Positions 1 to 10,791 of a stretch of DNA of 64,000 nt are shown in pieces (position 1 is the stretch's first letter; each line of letters begins with the position of its first letter). The stretch covers positions 191,418,315 through 191,482,314 of the forward strand of contig OY294068.1 of NCBI GenBank assembly GCA_958510875.1, given 5' to 3'. The stretch is from Endomychus coccineus. Taxonomy: Eukaryota > Arthropoda > Insecta > Coleoptera > Endomychidae. Position numbers and translations under genes: made by a program. Below the pieces are notes generated by a model that was given only the letters and a program-made list of their open reading frames with translations, was not told the origin of the DNA and ran no database searches.

Positions 1-104
1 CGACCGCACCAATATGACTGGCAATTCTGTCGGTAAAACCGTATTACACTAGGCTTCGACTGCTGTTAATTAATAAACTATAAAAGAGTTCACATCACTG
101 GATA

Positions 105-920
105 TACCGGGATATCAAAATTAGCTTGGTCAAGGGTGGTTGTGCGATCTAAAACGTGTGTCTTACTTTACGTTATCAAAACTTGTGTCAAATTAATTAA
201 TTTGAAGTTTCCAAGTGAGAAATTTCGCAATTTTATACGAATGTTATAACACTCAGAAGTCTCTAGCGCTTTACACTCCGGGATTTTCACGTGGCCTATT
301 GAAATTAGAAGGTTCGAATTGTATAAAAACACAATTGCATGAAAGTCAGACGTCCTATGTAATTAGCTATGAAATTCCCTTGGGTACGTCGCACGTTAGA
401 CGCGCGTAGCTGAGACCTGAGAGTACTTGTTTCTATTTTAATTAAATTTTCCTATTTAATCGACATTTTGGAGCCCGAGACTGTGCTATTTAGTTGGCCC
501 CGTTCATAAACAAACGACATGGAGCGAAAACCGCATGCGAAAAGTCCTCGTAAAGACGTTCTATGTTCCGAAGATTTGCACTTTTCTAACTCGCAAGCTA
601 CGCGCTCCTCGCGTGAACGTCATTCTATTTATCGAAAATTAACCAATTTAAAACAGTTTTCGGCCCAGTTTGTGGCTATTGCGACCTTGTAAAAGGTTCA
701 AAGTTAACGTTTCGTTTTAAATTCCACAATCACCCTTGACCAAGATAATTTTTAATTTGTATTTCATTATTGTTTTGCAACTGAAATAAATAGGTATGAA
801 ATTTGTAGGTTATTGATGATGTCAGTGTGACAGTGACATAATTATTTCAAACGTAAAGTAAGCCACACGTTTTAGATTCCACAACCACCATTGACCAAGA
901 TAATTTTTGATATCCCGGTA
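105..920. repeat. Foldback element with ~71-bp inverted arms
   Basis: The segment at 105-175 is the near-exact reverse complement of 850-920; both arms contain the block GGTCAAGGGTGGTTGTG or its complement. A third, diverged copy of the right arm lies at about 706-752, in direct orientation to the right arm. The interior (176-849) has no convincing ORF. Just outside the left arm, 63-103 holds a block (ATAAACTATAAAAGAGTTC) that recurs near 42070, 50025 and, inverted, 61500-61535, so the foldback sits in a wider dispersed repeat. It is probably a non-autonomous element; I cannot name the family. Confidence 0.7.
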
Positions 921-929
921 TTATTACGC

Positions 930-1015
930 TATTGATGAGAAATAATACCACTAAAAATGCCATCGAAGTAATGAAAACCTTTCGGATACCAAGTATCCAT
1001 CATCAGAGTAAACTA
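930..1015 (-). repeat. Dispersed repeat with hammerhead-like fold (family III)
   Basis: On the - strand this reads CTGATGAT, then a 6-bp hairpin (GGATAC-TTG-GTATCC), then GAAAGG. That arrangement (CUGANGA, stem II, GAAA) is the hammerhead core layout. The same flanks (ACTAAAAAT on one side, AGTAAACTA or AGAAAACTA on the other) recur at 41767-41840 and in a variant form at 50090-50225, so this is a repeat family. A convincing stem III and cleavage site are not visible, so I call it ribozyme-like, not a ribozyme. Confidence 0.45.
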
Positions 1016-1059
1016 AATTATACATGAAAATGTGCCTGTTTGAATACTATTTGGGGATC

Positions 1060-1265
1060 ATAATGTAAACAATGAGTTACCCTCAGCTGAAGATAAATCG
1101 GAATTTAATAAATTGTTTTTTTGTTTATACATTTCCATCCCTTCTAAATTGCCTAGATATATTTGTCTGTAGGTACCTACTGTGTTTTAAAAGTGATGAA
1201 CTTTTTCACCATTATTTTTCTTTATATGGGCAAAATGTTCCTTCTAGTTTGACCCACATAGTATT
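1060..1265 (+). repeat. Dispersed repeat shared with 62825-63000
   Basis: The block containing TACCCTCAGCTGAAGATAAA, followed by a CCTTCTAAATTGCCTAGATA segment and AAAAGTGA, reappears in the same order and orientation at about 62830-62990 with scattered substitutions. No coding capacity was recognised. It may be part of a PLE or SINE tail. Confidence 0.55.
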
Positions 1266-1762
1266 ATGAACAGGACTCACAATTGATTTTGTAAATCACG
1301 AATTTGTCGAAATCGGAAACTTTATCAAAGGTATTGCCTAAACGTGGATAAGAGTGATTATTTCTTATCAATAGTGCTGTATAATTTTATAAACTGCAAA
1401 TTACAGATGGCCCTTTTTTGACATTGTACCAATTGCCTCCCCGTAACTATTGACACACTCCTCCCCTATTCATGTTTTTAATGAAATTTATTGTGACGGC
1501 GCCAAAACATACCGGTACAAAAATAAACTAATGTAAAATTTTTTTGTAGGACTATGCCTCTATAGTATGGCATGTAAAGCATTGATGAATTAAAATAAAA
1601 TTAACGATATTCAACTCGAATTCCGGAATTTACCCTAATTGGATATTTCGAATCTTTTTACTACATAAATATGCAAAATTCTAATATAGCCATTACAAAA
1701 ATAGAAAAGTAATCCCTTGTGTTTATCATTTTAAACCTGACAGATAGGCGGTCTCTGTCGAA

Positions 1763-3043
1763 ATGAAGGCGTGCACCGGATCAATACAATCCTCGAGAGT
1801 CCCTCGGTACGAAGCAATTATTCATTTGATCCTGCGGCGGTTTCGAGTGGGGGAACTACGCTCCGCCTCCGCCATGCCCGATCCTCCCTCCATCTTTTAC
1901 CTGCTGGAAACAGTGCTCGGCCGACGGCAAGCAGGGAACATCACTATGCTAGTGCCGCCTGATATGCTAGCAGCTCAGTCTAAAATGTTATATCAAATCA
2001 ACAAATATTACGGCGAACGAGTGCAAACAAGGATGGGAACAATCGCGAAAACTATCAGGGAAGTGTGCAAAGTGGTTCAGGATGTGTTGAAAGAAGTCGA
2101 AGTGCAAGAACCGAGATTCATATCGAGTTTGACGGAGTGCAACAATCGTTTCGAGGGTTTAGAAGTGATATCACCATGCGAATTCGAAGTGGTACTTTAT
2201 CTCAATCAGATGGGTGTGTTTAATTTCGTGGACGATGGCACGTTACCTGGATGTGCGGTGTTGAAGTTGAGCGACGGACGTAAACGTTCGATGTCTTTAT
2301 GGGTGGAATTTATAACGGCCTCCGGTTACCTTTCCGCGAGGAAGATTCGTTCCCGTTTCCAAACGTTGGTGGCACAAGCTTGCGACAAATGTTCCTACAG
2401 AGATTCAGTCAAAATGATTGCGGATACGACAGAAGTGAAACTCCGAATTCGAGAAAGATACGTTGTGCAAATTACGCCCGCTTTCAAATGTTCAGGAGTT
2501 TGGCCTAGATCAGCAGCCCATTGGCCTATTCCGCACATACCATGGCCTCATCCCAACCTAGTAGCCGAAGTTAAAACAGAAGGTTTCGATCTGTTGTCCA
2601 AGGAGAGCATAGCAATTCAAGGAAAACAGTCTGCAATGGAAGGAGACGCTTGGGTTTTGTCCTTCCTGGAGGCCGAGAATCGTCTGCTCGGAGGAGGTTG
2701 TCGCCGGAGATGTCTCAGTATATTAAAAACGCTTCGAGATCGTCACTTGGATTTACCAGGTAATCCAGTATCCAGTTACCATTTGAAGTCGTTGCTGTTG
2801 TACGAATGTGAAAAACATCCCCGTGAAAGTGAATGGGACGAATCTTGTATAGCCGACAGGATTAATGGAATATTTTTACAGTTAATATCGTGTTTACAGT
2901 GCCGGCGATGTCCTCACTATTTCCTCCCTAATTTAGACTTATTCAAAGGTAAATCTCCCAGTGCGTTGGAGAATGCGGCGAAACAAGTGTGGAGGCTAAC
3001 AAGAGAAATGTTAACAAACACGAGGTGCTTGGAAAAATTATAA
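1763..3043 (+). CDS. mab-21: Mab-21-like protein, copy A
   Basis: The intronless open frame encodes a Mab-21 family protein. The family has the cGAS/MAB21 nucleotidyltransferase-like fold; known members act in cell-fate and sensory or eye patterning, with no settled enzyme activity. The likely start is the ATG at 1946, giving 365 residues beginning MLVPPDMLAAQ; vertebrate MAB21L1 is 359 residues and starts near the equivalent of residue 7. The 61 codons from the upstream ATG at 1763 have no family match and are probably leader. In 1946-based numbering, the acidic pair of the NTase fold is E79-F-E81 (EFEVVLYL), followed by the family-typical SDGRKRSMSLWVEF, PRSAAHWP and LQCRRCPHYFLP blocks, ending CLEKL. 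A pyrimidine-rich tract ending CAG at 1741-1743 could be a splice acceptor for an upstream non-coding exon. Copy B is about 10.9 kb downstream on the same strand. Which of the two is the one-to-one orthologue of named mab-21 genes is undecided. Confidence 0.95.
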   Translation: MKACTGSIQSSRVPRYEAIIHLILRRFRVGELRSASAMPDPPSIFYLLETVLGRRQAGNITMLVPPDMLAAQSKMLYQINKYYGERVQTRMGTIAKTIREVCKVVQDVLKEVEVQEPRFISSLTECNNRFEGLEVISPCEFEVVLYLNQMGVFNFVDDGTLPGCAVLKLSDGRKRSMSLWVEFITASGYLSARKIRSRFQTLVAQACDKCSYRDSVKMIADTTEVKLRIRERYVVQITPAFKCSGVWPRSAAHWPIPHIPWPHPNLVAEVKTEGFDLLSKESIAIQGKQSAMEGDAWVLSFLEAENRLLGGGCRRRCLSILKTLRDRHLDLPGNPVSSYHLKSLLLYECEKHPRESEWDESCIADRINGIFLQLISCLQCRRCPHYFLPNLDLFKGKSPSALENAAKQVWRLTREMLTNTRCLEKL

Positions 3044-4479
3044 TTTCATTAGATCCCGCGAAAAAACGAATTAATTGTAGAGACCATTTTGGTATATACG
3101 CAATTGTAAATTGAACCCGTTTGAGTGCCATAAATACTTTGAACATATTATGAACACTGGATGCAATAATTGTACATTTTCGTAGTATTTTATTGTATAA
3201 ATTAAGTTGTGATCCAGAATTTTGGAAGACAATAGAATGTAATACTGTAATAGCTCCATAAATGATGTACGTCGAAACTATATATTCAGCTAGAAATGCT
3301 TTAATTATATTCCGATTCTTGTACTATTTGTACCTTCTGTTAATGTAAATATTAGGTTATGGTTTTAATATAAGACTGGCAATTGTTAAAATTATTTGTT
3401 GCGTGCGGATTTTTTATATGTTTATAAAATATATGATGATATTTCTACATTATTTATTATAAATTGGCTTTAATATATCAATTGTTTTATTATTCCAACA
3501 TTAATTCTAATCAGTGCTGTGAGAACTACTTGATACATAATTTAGGTAACCCAAATTCTAACTTTTTATTGAATTCATTCCTAACTATGTAGGTATGAAC
3601 TTAGTTTATCTAAATGAATCTTTTCTGTCGAGTGACTTGACTAAGTTCAATATCATGTTTTGTTTTCGAATTAACATTTATTGAATGCTCATAGGTACGT
3701 AGAATTAAATAGGAATTCGGAATGATATTTTCACATATTGAAACAAGTTGTTTTAGCATTGAATAGCATTAAAAAAACGTTGAACAGAGATTAAAAACCA
3801 CTCATCTCTAGATCAATCTGAATTTATAAATACAGTAAAGTTTTGTTTAGAATGCATTTATTTTCAATACGGTGAGCAATATTTTGGGCAAATTTTCGGC
3901 CAGCAATGAGATTTCCTATTTCTGCTACTATTGCTAACCTAGTTATGGAATGCTTAGAGGAATCTGTAATAAGCTCATTAGATTCAACCCGTATTCTTTA
4001 AACGGTATGTACACTGTAAAAAATGAGTGTAAATTTTAATGGTGTAAATTGGTGAAATTAATACGATGTACTGGCAACTATTACCCCATTTTTGAGATAA
4101 AGCTTGAAGTACCTATAATAGTTGGACATTTACCAGGTAAATTTGATTTTGGTGTATTTTTACGTTACAGAATAGAAAAGTACCTCTGCGTGAATAATTT
4201 TACCGTAGATTTGAATGGAAATTTATCATTATCGTGGTAAATTTGATACCATTTAGATAAATTTTCCCACTAATAGTGAAAATTTATTGAAATGGGTAAG
4301 CGTATTATGAACCGGTTACATGAATGATTGATCAACTAATAGGAAGCTGCCTTGCTTCACGAAAATTGTTAGGGTTGGGTTGGTATGTTAAATGCAGAGG
4401 GCTCCATTGGCTAATCAAATATCCGATAACACAAGCAGGCTTTGGAAAATAGTTGTCATGATGCTTAAAAATTACAAAG
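3044..4479. other. 3' flank of mab-21 copy A, no gene seen
   Basis: AT-rich sequence holding the presumed 3' UTR just after the stop. Short frames here have no family resemblance. I see no repeat shared with the rest of the window before the PLE at 4480. Confidence 0.5.
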
Positions 4480-5420
4480 TATTTTTTTGTGCAACGTACA
4501 GCGATATTTATAGATGATTGCCTAATGTCTGTTCCCAATGATAAAATTCAATACGTGATTAATAACTTCAACAATTTCCACAGTAAATTTCAATTTACTT
4601 GTGAAATAGAAGTGAACAAAAACATAAATTTCATAGATACGAACAAATTAGGCATGATGCAGATGGAAAAATAAAAACTTCGTAGTTTATTAAAGAAGTT
4701 TGGTCTCAACGTTATCTTCACTCCAATTCCGTTGTACCAACAAGTTATAATAAAAAAGTTATAAACAGTCTTATACAGATCCCGCGGTTAAATTGTCCGA
4801 CCCAGAAGACCGTCCCAAAAATTTAAAAATTGTTCGTTATACACTTGAAATGAATGGCTACCCAAAAATATTTAGTAATCCCATCAGTAAAGAAAGAATA
4901 AACAAAATCTATAATGGAACAACATATATAAATAAGATAAACGGTAATACAGTTAGTTTTAAAACATTACCATACATTCCGGAGACCCCAGAGAAAATTA
5001 AGAAATGTTTAAAGAAGTATGATATAAATGTTGCGCATAAACCTACTAACTGTGTTGGGAAATATTTTTTCCAAATCTAAAACCTTCAATACCTAAAGAT
5101 AAACAAACCCACAAGTATTACAAATTGAAGAGTTTAGATTGCGATAGGACTTATACAGGAATCGCTAAGCAATATTTACAAAAAAGAATGTATAAGTATA
5201 TAGAAGAAGGAAGAAAAACTTAGAAAATTCCACCGCCCTTGCTAAACACTGCTTTGATTATAACCATCAATACGATTTAAAAAATGTTTAACAAAGGAAA
5301 CCAATTATTATAAAAGATCTATTCTGGAGATGATTCACATAAAACGTGACTCCAAGTCTGTAAATCATAGAACGGATATTCAATCATTAAGTCAGATTTA
5401 TACTAATTTAATTAATTAAA
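4480..5420 (+). pseudogene. Penelope-like element, RT end and GIY-YIG endonuclease (copy 1)
   Basis: PLEs encode a reverse transcriptase related to telomerase plus, usually, a GIY-YIG endonuclease. At 4489-4674 the frame carries IDDCLMSV, the YxDD catalytic box of the RT (here I for Y), followed by NFIDTN. Frames then shift. The segment at 4793-5080 has a typical PLE connector (KERINKIYNGTTYIN; LPYIPETPEKIKKCLKKY). About 5105-5360 encodes YKLKSLDCDRTYTGIA, the GIY-YIG core, and a tail matching copy 2 (ENSTALA, ETNYYKR, EMIH). Multiple frameshifts and stops make it inactive, and the RT N-terminal part is absent, as expected for a 5'-truncated retrocopy. Confidence 0.85.
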
Positions 5421-5469
5421 ACCGTTGCAAACTCCTACATGCGTCTTATTTATAATGTAAAAAGTATAT

Positions 5470-5935
5470 TTTAGGTAAAATGCTCAAATAACAATATTTC
5501 TAATAAGTCCTGACAACCTTTTTCTATTACCTCATAAATCTTCAACAACTGGTTCGAAAGTGGATACTCGAACTTTATATTTTTAGTTCAGTCCTTCAGT
5601 CGTATTACAAACTGTGATTCGATATGAATTTAGAGTTTATAAGAATATTGTTAAGCAGCGGATTCTTAATTCATATACTTAATAAAACATTATTGTGTTA
5701 TAATTTCGATTGCTCGTGTTTCTGTTCTATTCGGCGACGTGGGCGTTTTTAATTGAAATTAGTGCGATAAGGACGCTTTGTGCTGATACAATTAGTTCAA
5801 GAAATCCCGTTTTAGACATAATACGTCTTCTGATGGTCGTGAGACCGAAACGTTCCTTATGACGAAAATAATAAGCATATGTGTTATTGTTACCTATTTC
5901 CCGAGAATTTTATAAATTATTGAAACAAGTATAGG
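5470..5935 (+). repeat. PLE terminal repeat (PLTR), copy 1, + orientation
   Basis: It is shared almost end to end with 15520-15945: both hold TATTACCTCATAAATCTTCA, a CGTGTTTCTGTTC segment, AATTGAAATT, GATAAGGACGCTTT, AAATCCCGTTTT and then the hammerhead region. It follows the GIY-YIG end of the PLE directly. Its 3' half (5698-5927) is repeated inverted at 6103-6321. Confidence 0.75.
5825..5863 (+). ncRNA. Decayed hammerhead ribozyme in PLTR
   Basis: It reads GTCTT, CTGATG, GTC-GTGA-GAC, CGAAACG, TTCCTTA, TGAC. Compared with the intact copy at 6151-6192, three bases are missing after CTGATG, removing core A9 and the following bases. The palindromic stem III is altered to ACGTTCCT and the 3' stem I strand is mutated (TGAC for AAGAC). 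Expected to be inactive. Confidence 0.7.
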
Positions 5936-6102
5936 TTATTGGAGAATGTATTAAGAAGTATTGAAAAATATATTAGGTATATTGAAAAATCATTACCAAA
6001 GTTATTGACCACATTTTAAATTTCGATCTCCATGTGTAGATACTTATATTAATTTTATTGTAATGTATTAATAAGATTCTTGACCCAGTATGAATTATAC
6101 AT

Positions 6103-6325
6103 AAAAATTCTCGGGAAATAGGTCACATTAACACTTTGTTTTAAATATTCGTCTTTACGTACGTTTCGGTCTCACGACCATCATCAGAAGACTCACTATG
6201 TCTAAAAAGGGGTTTACTAAAACTAATTATAGCACAAGCGTCCAAATCGCACAATTTAACTCCAATCAAAAGAGCCCACGCCGTCGAAACGAACAGAACT
6301 ACGAATAATCGAAATTGTATCGTCA
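6103..6325 (-). repeat. PLE terminal repeat, inverted copy
   Basis: The reverse complement of 5698-5927, with a spacer of about 175 bp (5928-6102). It contains the hammerhead at 6151-6192 and, further along on the - strand, the AAGG-to-CGTGTTTCTGTTC part seen in the other PLTRs, here diverged. It shows that two PLE termini lie tail to tail. Confidence 0.75.
6151..6192 (-). ncRNA. Hammerhead ribozyme, intact core
   Basis: On the - strand the parts are: stem I 5' GUCUU; core CUGAUGA; an extra U; stem II GGUC-GUGA-GACC; core GAA; stem III ACG-UA-CGU; cleavage-site residue A (GUA triplet); stem I 3' AAGAC. All core positions match the consensus and stem I pairs over 5 bp. Stem III is a 3-bp helix with a 2-nt loop, and its ACGUACGU is palindromic, so two copies could form a longer dimeric stem. 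Minimal type I hammerheads are established in PLE terminal repeats of animals, where they probably process the transcript. Cleavage has not been tested here. Confidence 0.85.
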
Positions 6326-6328
6326 GTA

Positions 6329-6784
6329 TTAAATTATAAAAAATTTTTTTTGTAGTACGAATCCGCTATTCAGTAATATTATTAAAATATATGAGTGCAT
6401 ATTGATTGGTATTCTCACAACAACTGAGAAGAACGAAGTTGTAATGTATCTATTTCTGAATAATATATATGACAGGGGACATTGATTTTGGTTGAAAACT
6501 TTTTCACATGCATATGTATATTTTAAATCATAACTACATATCAATATATTAGATGAATTTTCAAATTCTGAACTCAGAAATATTAGAAACATTACTTCAA
6601 ATGAATTCCCTTTCTCAATTTTATTATTATAATGCAACGAATGAAGAGGGTTTTGATATGTTTGAAGAGTCCGATTTATAAGATTTCGAAAATATCCTTT
6701 GTGAACAGATTTTAACCCAACTTTTACGATTAGTATTGGTCGAAACTTATTCTGACGAATAGTTCTATATTCACAGTTACTCAT
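6329..6784 (-). other. Unrecognised 151-codon open frame
   Basis: An AT-rich frame directly beyond the inverted PLTR. It encodes no motif I recognise and has a hydrophobic C-terminal third. It could be chance in AT-rich DNA; I do not claim it as a gene. Confidence 0.15.
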
Positions 6785-9360
6785 TCATAAAAAAAAAGTT
6801 TCTACACCTAGCGCGGAAATTGCACTTGATATTATTTCTATGAATATTATACAAATTAATGAAATATGCAGGCCTATAATTATGATGACGATGAAATAGA
6901 GGTTTCTTGTAAGTTTAAGACCAATTAGAAACGCATTACCGCTATAATCTTGCACTTGTGCAATTATCTGTAATTAAGCTATCGCAATTATCGCTTTAAT
7001 CTCTTAAAAAAACATTAATAGAAAATATTTCAATGTGCTATACTCTGTGAAATATAGCCAGGGTAAAGTGTCAAGTGACGTCATCTATTTGCTGTGTTCA
7101 CTCTGTGGTGTAATGGTATGAACAATTGAACTGTCAGAATAAACGAAAATTAGTACAGTGTCAATACAATAACAATAATACACTATTGAGTTTTAGTGTT
7201 CCTTCAAGAAATGCTGCATTAACGAAATAATAAATAATGGGAATTATGCGATGTTATAACTTTATTCCAACTACAGCTGACCGTTTCTGTAGTTATAACT
7301 TTAGAAATGATGATCATTTATACCATGGTCTGGAACATTTCGACAATGGAAAAGTAAAATTCTTCTAAGCAAGTTGTTCTATATCATGAGCTTCAACATT
7401 ACAACCTCCTCCGAAATCAATAAGATATTTAGTATATCTCATGTTAGTCAGAGGAGTGATTATGCCATACCTCTCCGTTGATTATTTTTTTCCGTTTCTT
7501 GAAGGTTTCAGTTCGTTTCACATACCGAAATATTATTATAACTTTCAGAATCGGAAGGACTTATAAAATAACAAATTCTCAGATAATGAAACATACATTT
7601 GAAGCATTTCTGCAAATTCAATTAGCACTGAGAAAGTCAAATGAAAATTAAATTCTCTGTCAAATAAAAAATGTAAAACTTTAAACATATAGGTATATAT
7701 TTTTTTCGATGGATGATGGATATTATCTACCTATGATGATGAAACTTTCACTGTGATTTTTGAACACAAAATTTATCGTTTGTTTGTTAGGGAATGTTCA
7801 GTAAGAATGGTATATTTGATGGAATATTTTGTATACAGTAGAAGTTCGAACTTATCAATCTACCAATGCAACATCACATTTATCAACTCAACTAGAAAGA
7901 CTGTTTCTTCGTTACTATATAAAAATATATATATAATACTTTTATAATATGGAAATAATTGATTTACATTTTAATCTATTGGCGGCATCTACAAATTGGA
8001 TATGAGTTATAAACTAACAAGAACAAGAATGATTAGAATTAATAAGGACAGAATAGTATGGAAAATCAAGAATTTAAAATTGATTATTTTAATGTTAATA
8101 GAAATTGGAATTTTGTTGTTGGAATTAGTACCTAGTTATATTAATGACATTGAGAAAAACAATGGAATAAAACTGATCCTAATGAATTGAAAGTTAAACA
8201 GAGAAAGGGTTAATTGATAAAAGTTCTAATTTTTGAAGTTGATTATAAATTAAAGCTTTATATTTATATACTTTCGATATCACTGGAATTCATTACTTCA
8301 ATTATCTACAACTACATTTTTATTTCATCTAAGAAATACGTTACCGACTATATAAATGCTGCGAATAATTTCATTATGGGAAAACTATAGCGGGACTGTT
8401 TGCTTTGTGATAGAAAATAATTGTCGATAACACCAATCTTACATATAAAGCACGATAGGTTATCGCAAACTCTATAGTACCTACATGGTAATAGATAATA
8501 TAATTTCGAATGACGTTGGTTACCACCTTTGCAAGTTACAGTTGATATACATTTGAATCTTCTAAGGTTGAAATAACATTTGAAAATAACGGGCAATTTT
8601 CCAGAAAGTTGTAATTGAAAAAATCATGCGTTACACAATGGTGAATGGGCCGGGTGATGGAGAACACCAAGAACTATAATCATATCAATTAAGTGATATG
8701 TAGATAAATACCTACTCATGAAGAATAGAATTTTCGCAAATTTGCTGGAATATTAGATATTTCAAGCGGATATGAACTCGTTGGTACAAATACCACGGTC
8801 AAAAACGACGGATAACTAGACCCTTTCGCTTGATAGTCAGGAATTAGTTACGACCATAAACACAGAAAGAAGCATCCCCCGGAGCTAGAATTGAGGAAAA
8901 CTTAATTTTGGTAACTTCGAAGCCTCCTGCCTGTCAAATAACTTCACGGTCATTCCGAACATTTTTTTCTGTGCTACCAATATATAAGCAGTATAATGCA
9001 GTTTTTTTTGCAGTTTTGGCGTGCGTGCGTCGATATTGTTCGCTACATTAAGGAGAATAAAACGTTCAGATGAACAATTTGGAGGTAATTTCATAGGTGT
9101 AAGTGTTACAAATTTATATGAGAGCAATTCGCGATATGGGGAATCTCTACACAGACTTAATTGAAAGATATAAAGTTAAATTTATTGGCTTCTAACCCGC
9201 CATTTTGAAATTTCCAATACTACAATGTCAGCTTTATGCATCACTTTATATACAATTGTATTGAAATTTTTTTGGCAGTTCTAACAAACATTCAAATTTC
9301 GTCATTTTGTGTCATAATATGAAACAATCTCACCCAATCATTTCAACATTACACTGATAA
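6785..9360. other. Intergenic, no gene seen
   Basis: AT-rich, with only short unrelated frames. No repeat structure or splice-bounded coding block was recognised. It contains simple AT runs near 7700 and 7920. Confidence 0.4.
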
Positions 9361-10466
9361 TTGCACCAATTACCAATCACTATGACAATACGACAAATAA
9401 ATTTCAAAATGTCACGTTTTGGCAATGCCAATGTTCAAAGTATAAATGCGCTAATAAAAGAAAAAATTCCCAGATATACAACCTACAGTCACAAATATAT
9501 TTGGGGAATATTTATGGAATTTTGCTGCGAACGAGAATATGAATTAAATGAACATAGAAGCATAGAAGAATTGGCGTTGATACTTAAAGATTGGGCGGTC
9601 AATATGATAAAGAAAGACGGGACCGAATTTGAAGAAGGAACGGTGAAGACAATGTGGAACGTTTCGTGCAAACTTTTGCAAGAAATGTACTATAATGACT
9701 ATAATATTATGATTAACCAGTTTAACAATATAGTATTTAAACCAGCCCGAGATGCCCGCGATGCAATGAAGAAGAAACTACAAGCAGATTCATGTAAACG
9801 TAGGTTCAGTTCAGTTTAGTTAAATTTGTCTGAAGTTAACAAAATAATTTTGCTATGGAGTGAAAATACTCCTGAAGGTCTTATGCGTAAATTTTACCAT
9901 ATTGCTGCCGTAGAATTAGCGTGGCGAGGAGGAGAGGCAATTGCTTGTCTGTGGTGGATTTTTTCAATCGAGAAAATTAACGATGACTCCAACAAATCGC
10001 ATTGAATTACAATCCGGTGTTCAGTGAAACGTGTCAATGTGGTTCTAAAAGCTGTACAAGTAGTAAATGATTGGTTTCCAATAGTGAAAGACAAAGCTGC
10101 CCTGAACGTCTTTTTCATAAACTGATATCAAAACGAGGAGACAATGATACCTCACCACGACTGTTCTTAAAACCAAATCGGCACTGGAAAAATGAAACTG
10201 ACAAATGGTACGATAATGTACCTGTGGGAAGAAATACAATAAATGGATGGACTAAATCTGCTGCTGAGGCAATTGGCTTGAATGTAAAGGACAAAAAGAT
10301 AACAAATCACTCGAATAGATCAACTGGTGTTAGCGAATTGGTAAAAAGTGGTGTAGAAGAGCAACAATTGCTGAAAGGTCATAGCAATCGAAATTCTATA
10401 AAACCATACTTAAATCTCGATCAAGAACACCACAACAAGATCATAAATATTATGCGTGGTACCTAA
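9361..10466 (+). pseudogene. Crypton-type tyrosine recombinase, broken
   Basis: Cryptons are DNA transposons that move by a tyrosine recombinase (YR) and have no DDE transposase. The first frame (9361-9819) encodes a YR core-binding domain (RYTTYSHKYIWGIF, FEEGTVKTMWNVSCKLLQ). An in-frame TAG at 9817-9819 interrupts it; the same frame then continues with LAWRGGEA, holding the box I catalytic Arg, until TGA near 10003. After a short damaged stretch with QCGSKSCTSSK, the frame at 10071-10466 carries RLFHKLISKRG, RLFLKPN, WYDNVPVGRNTI, then NHSNRSTGVSEL (the H-x-x-R pair), KGHSNRNSIKPYLNLD (His and the nucleophile Tyr) and the end at 10466. All four conserved catalytic positions are still readable. 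It resembles animal Cryptons and the DUF3504-type domain of domesticated ZMYM/QRICH1-like proteins. Broken by at least two stops. Confidence 0.8.
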
Positions 10467-10737
10467 TAGATCTTCTATAGTAGAGAACAGCAACGAATCT
10501 AATGTTAAGTTAAATTTTAATAATTGTACTTTCACTAACTGTACTTTTAATAAATGAATAAATAAATGGTTCGTTGGGTTGAGTTATAAATTTTTTTGTA
10601 CAAAAAATTTCCGCCGCTTATCCCTCGGACAAATGCCTCATAATTCTTTATGACAAATTTCTCACGCTCGTTGCTTGGTAACAGCCCGAAGTCGAAGGCT
10701 GAGCTTTCGATTGTAACAAAATTATCTCGTCTATTAT

Positions 10738-10791
10738 CAGTAGTAATATCCCTAGGATATCAGTAGTAATATCCTAGGGATATTACTACTG
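10738..10791. repeat. Perfect 23-bp hairpin
   Basis: Arms at 10738-10760 and 10769-10791 are exact reverse complements (23 bp, including ATATCCCTAGGATAT and its mirror) around an 8-base loop that itself repeats CAGTAGTA. It lies about 270 bp after the Crypton end. It could be a transposon end or a replication-slippage palindrome. Confidence 0.8.

Noticed and set aside
1763..1945. 61-residue N-terminal extension of mab-21 copy A
   Set aside because: Not matched in copy B or the vertebrate family; more likely leader sequence. It is kept in the CDS span only because the frame is open.
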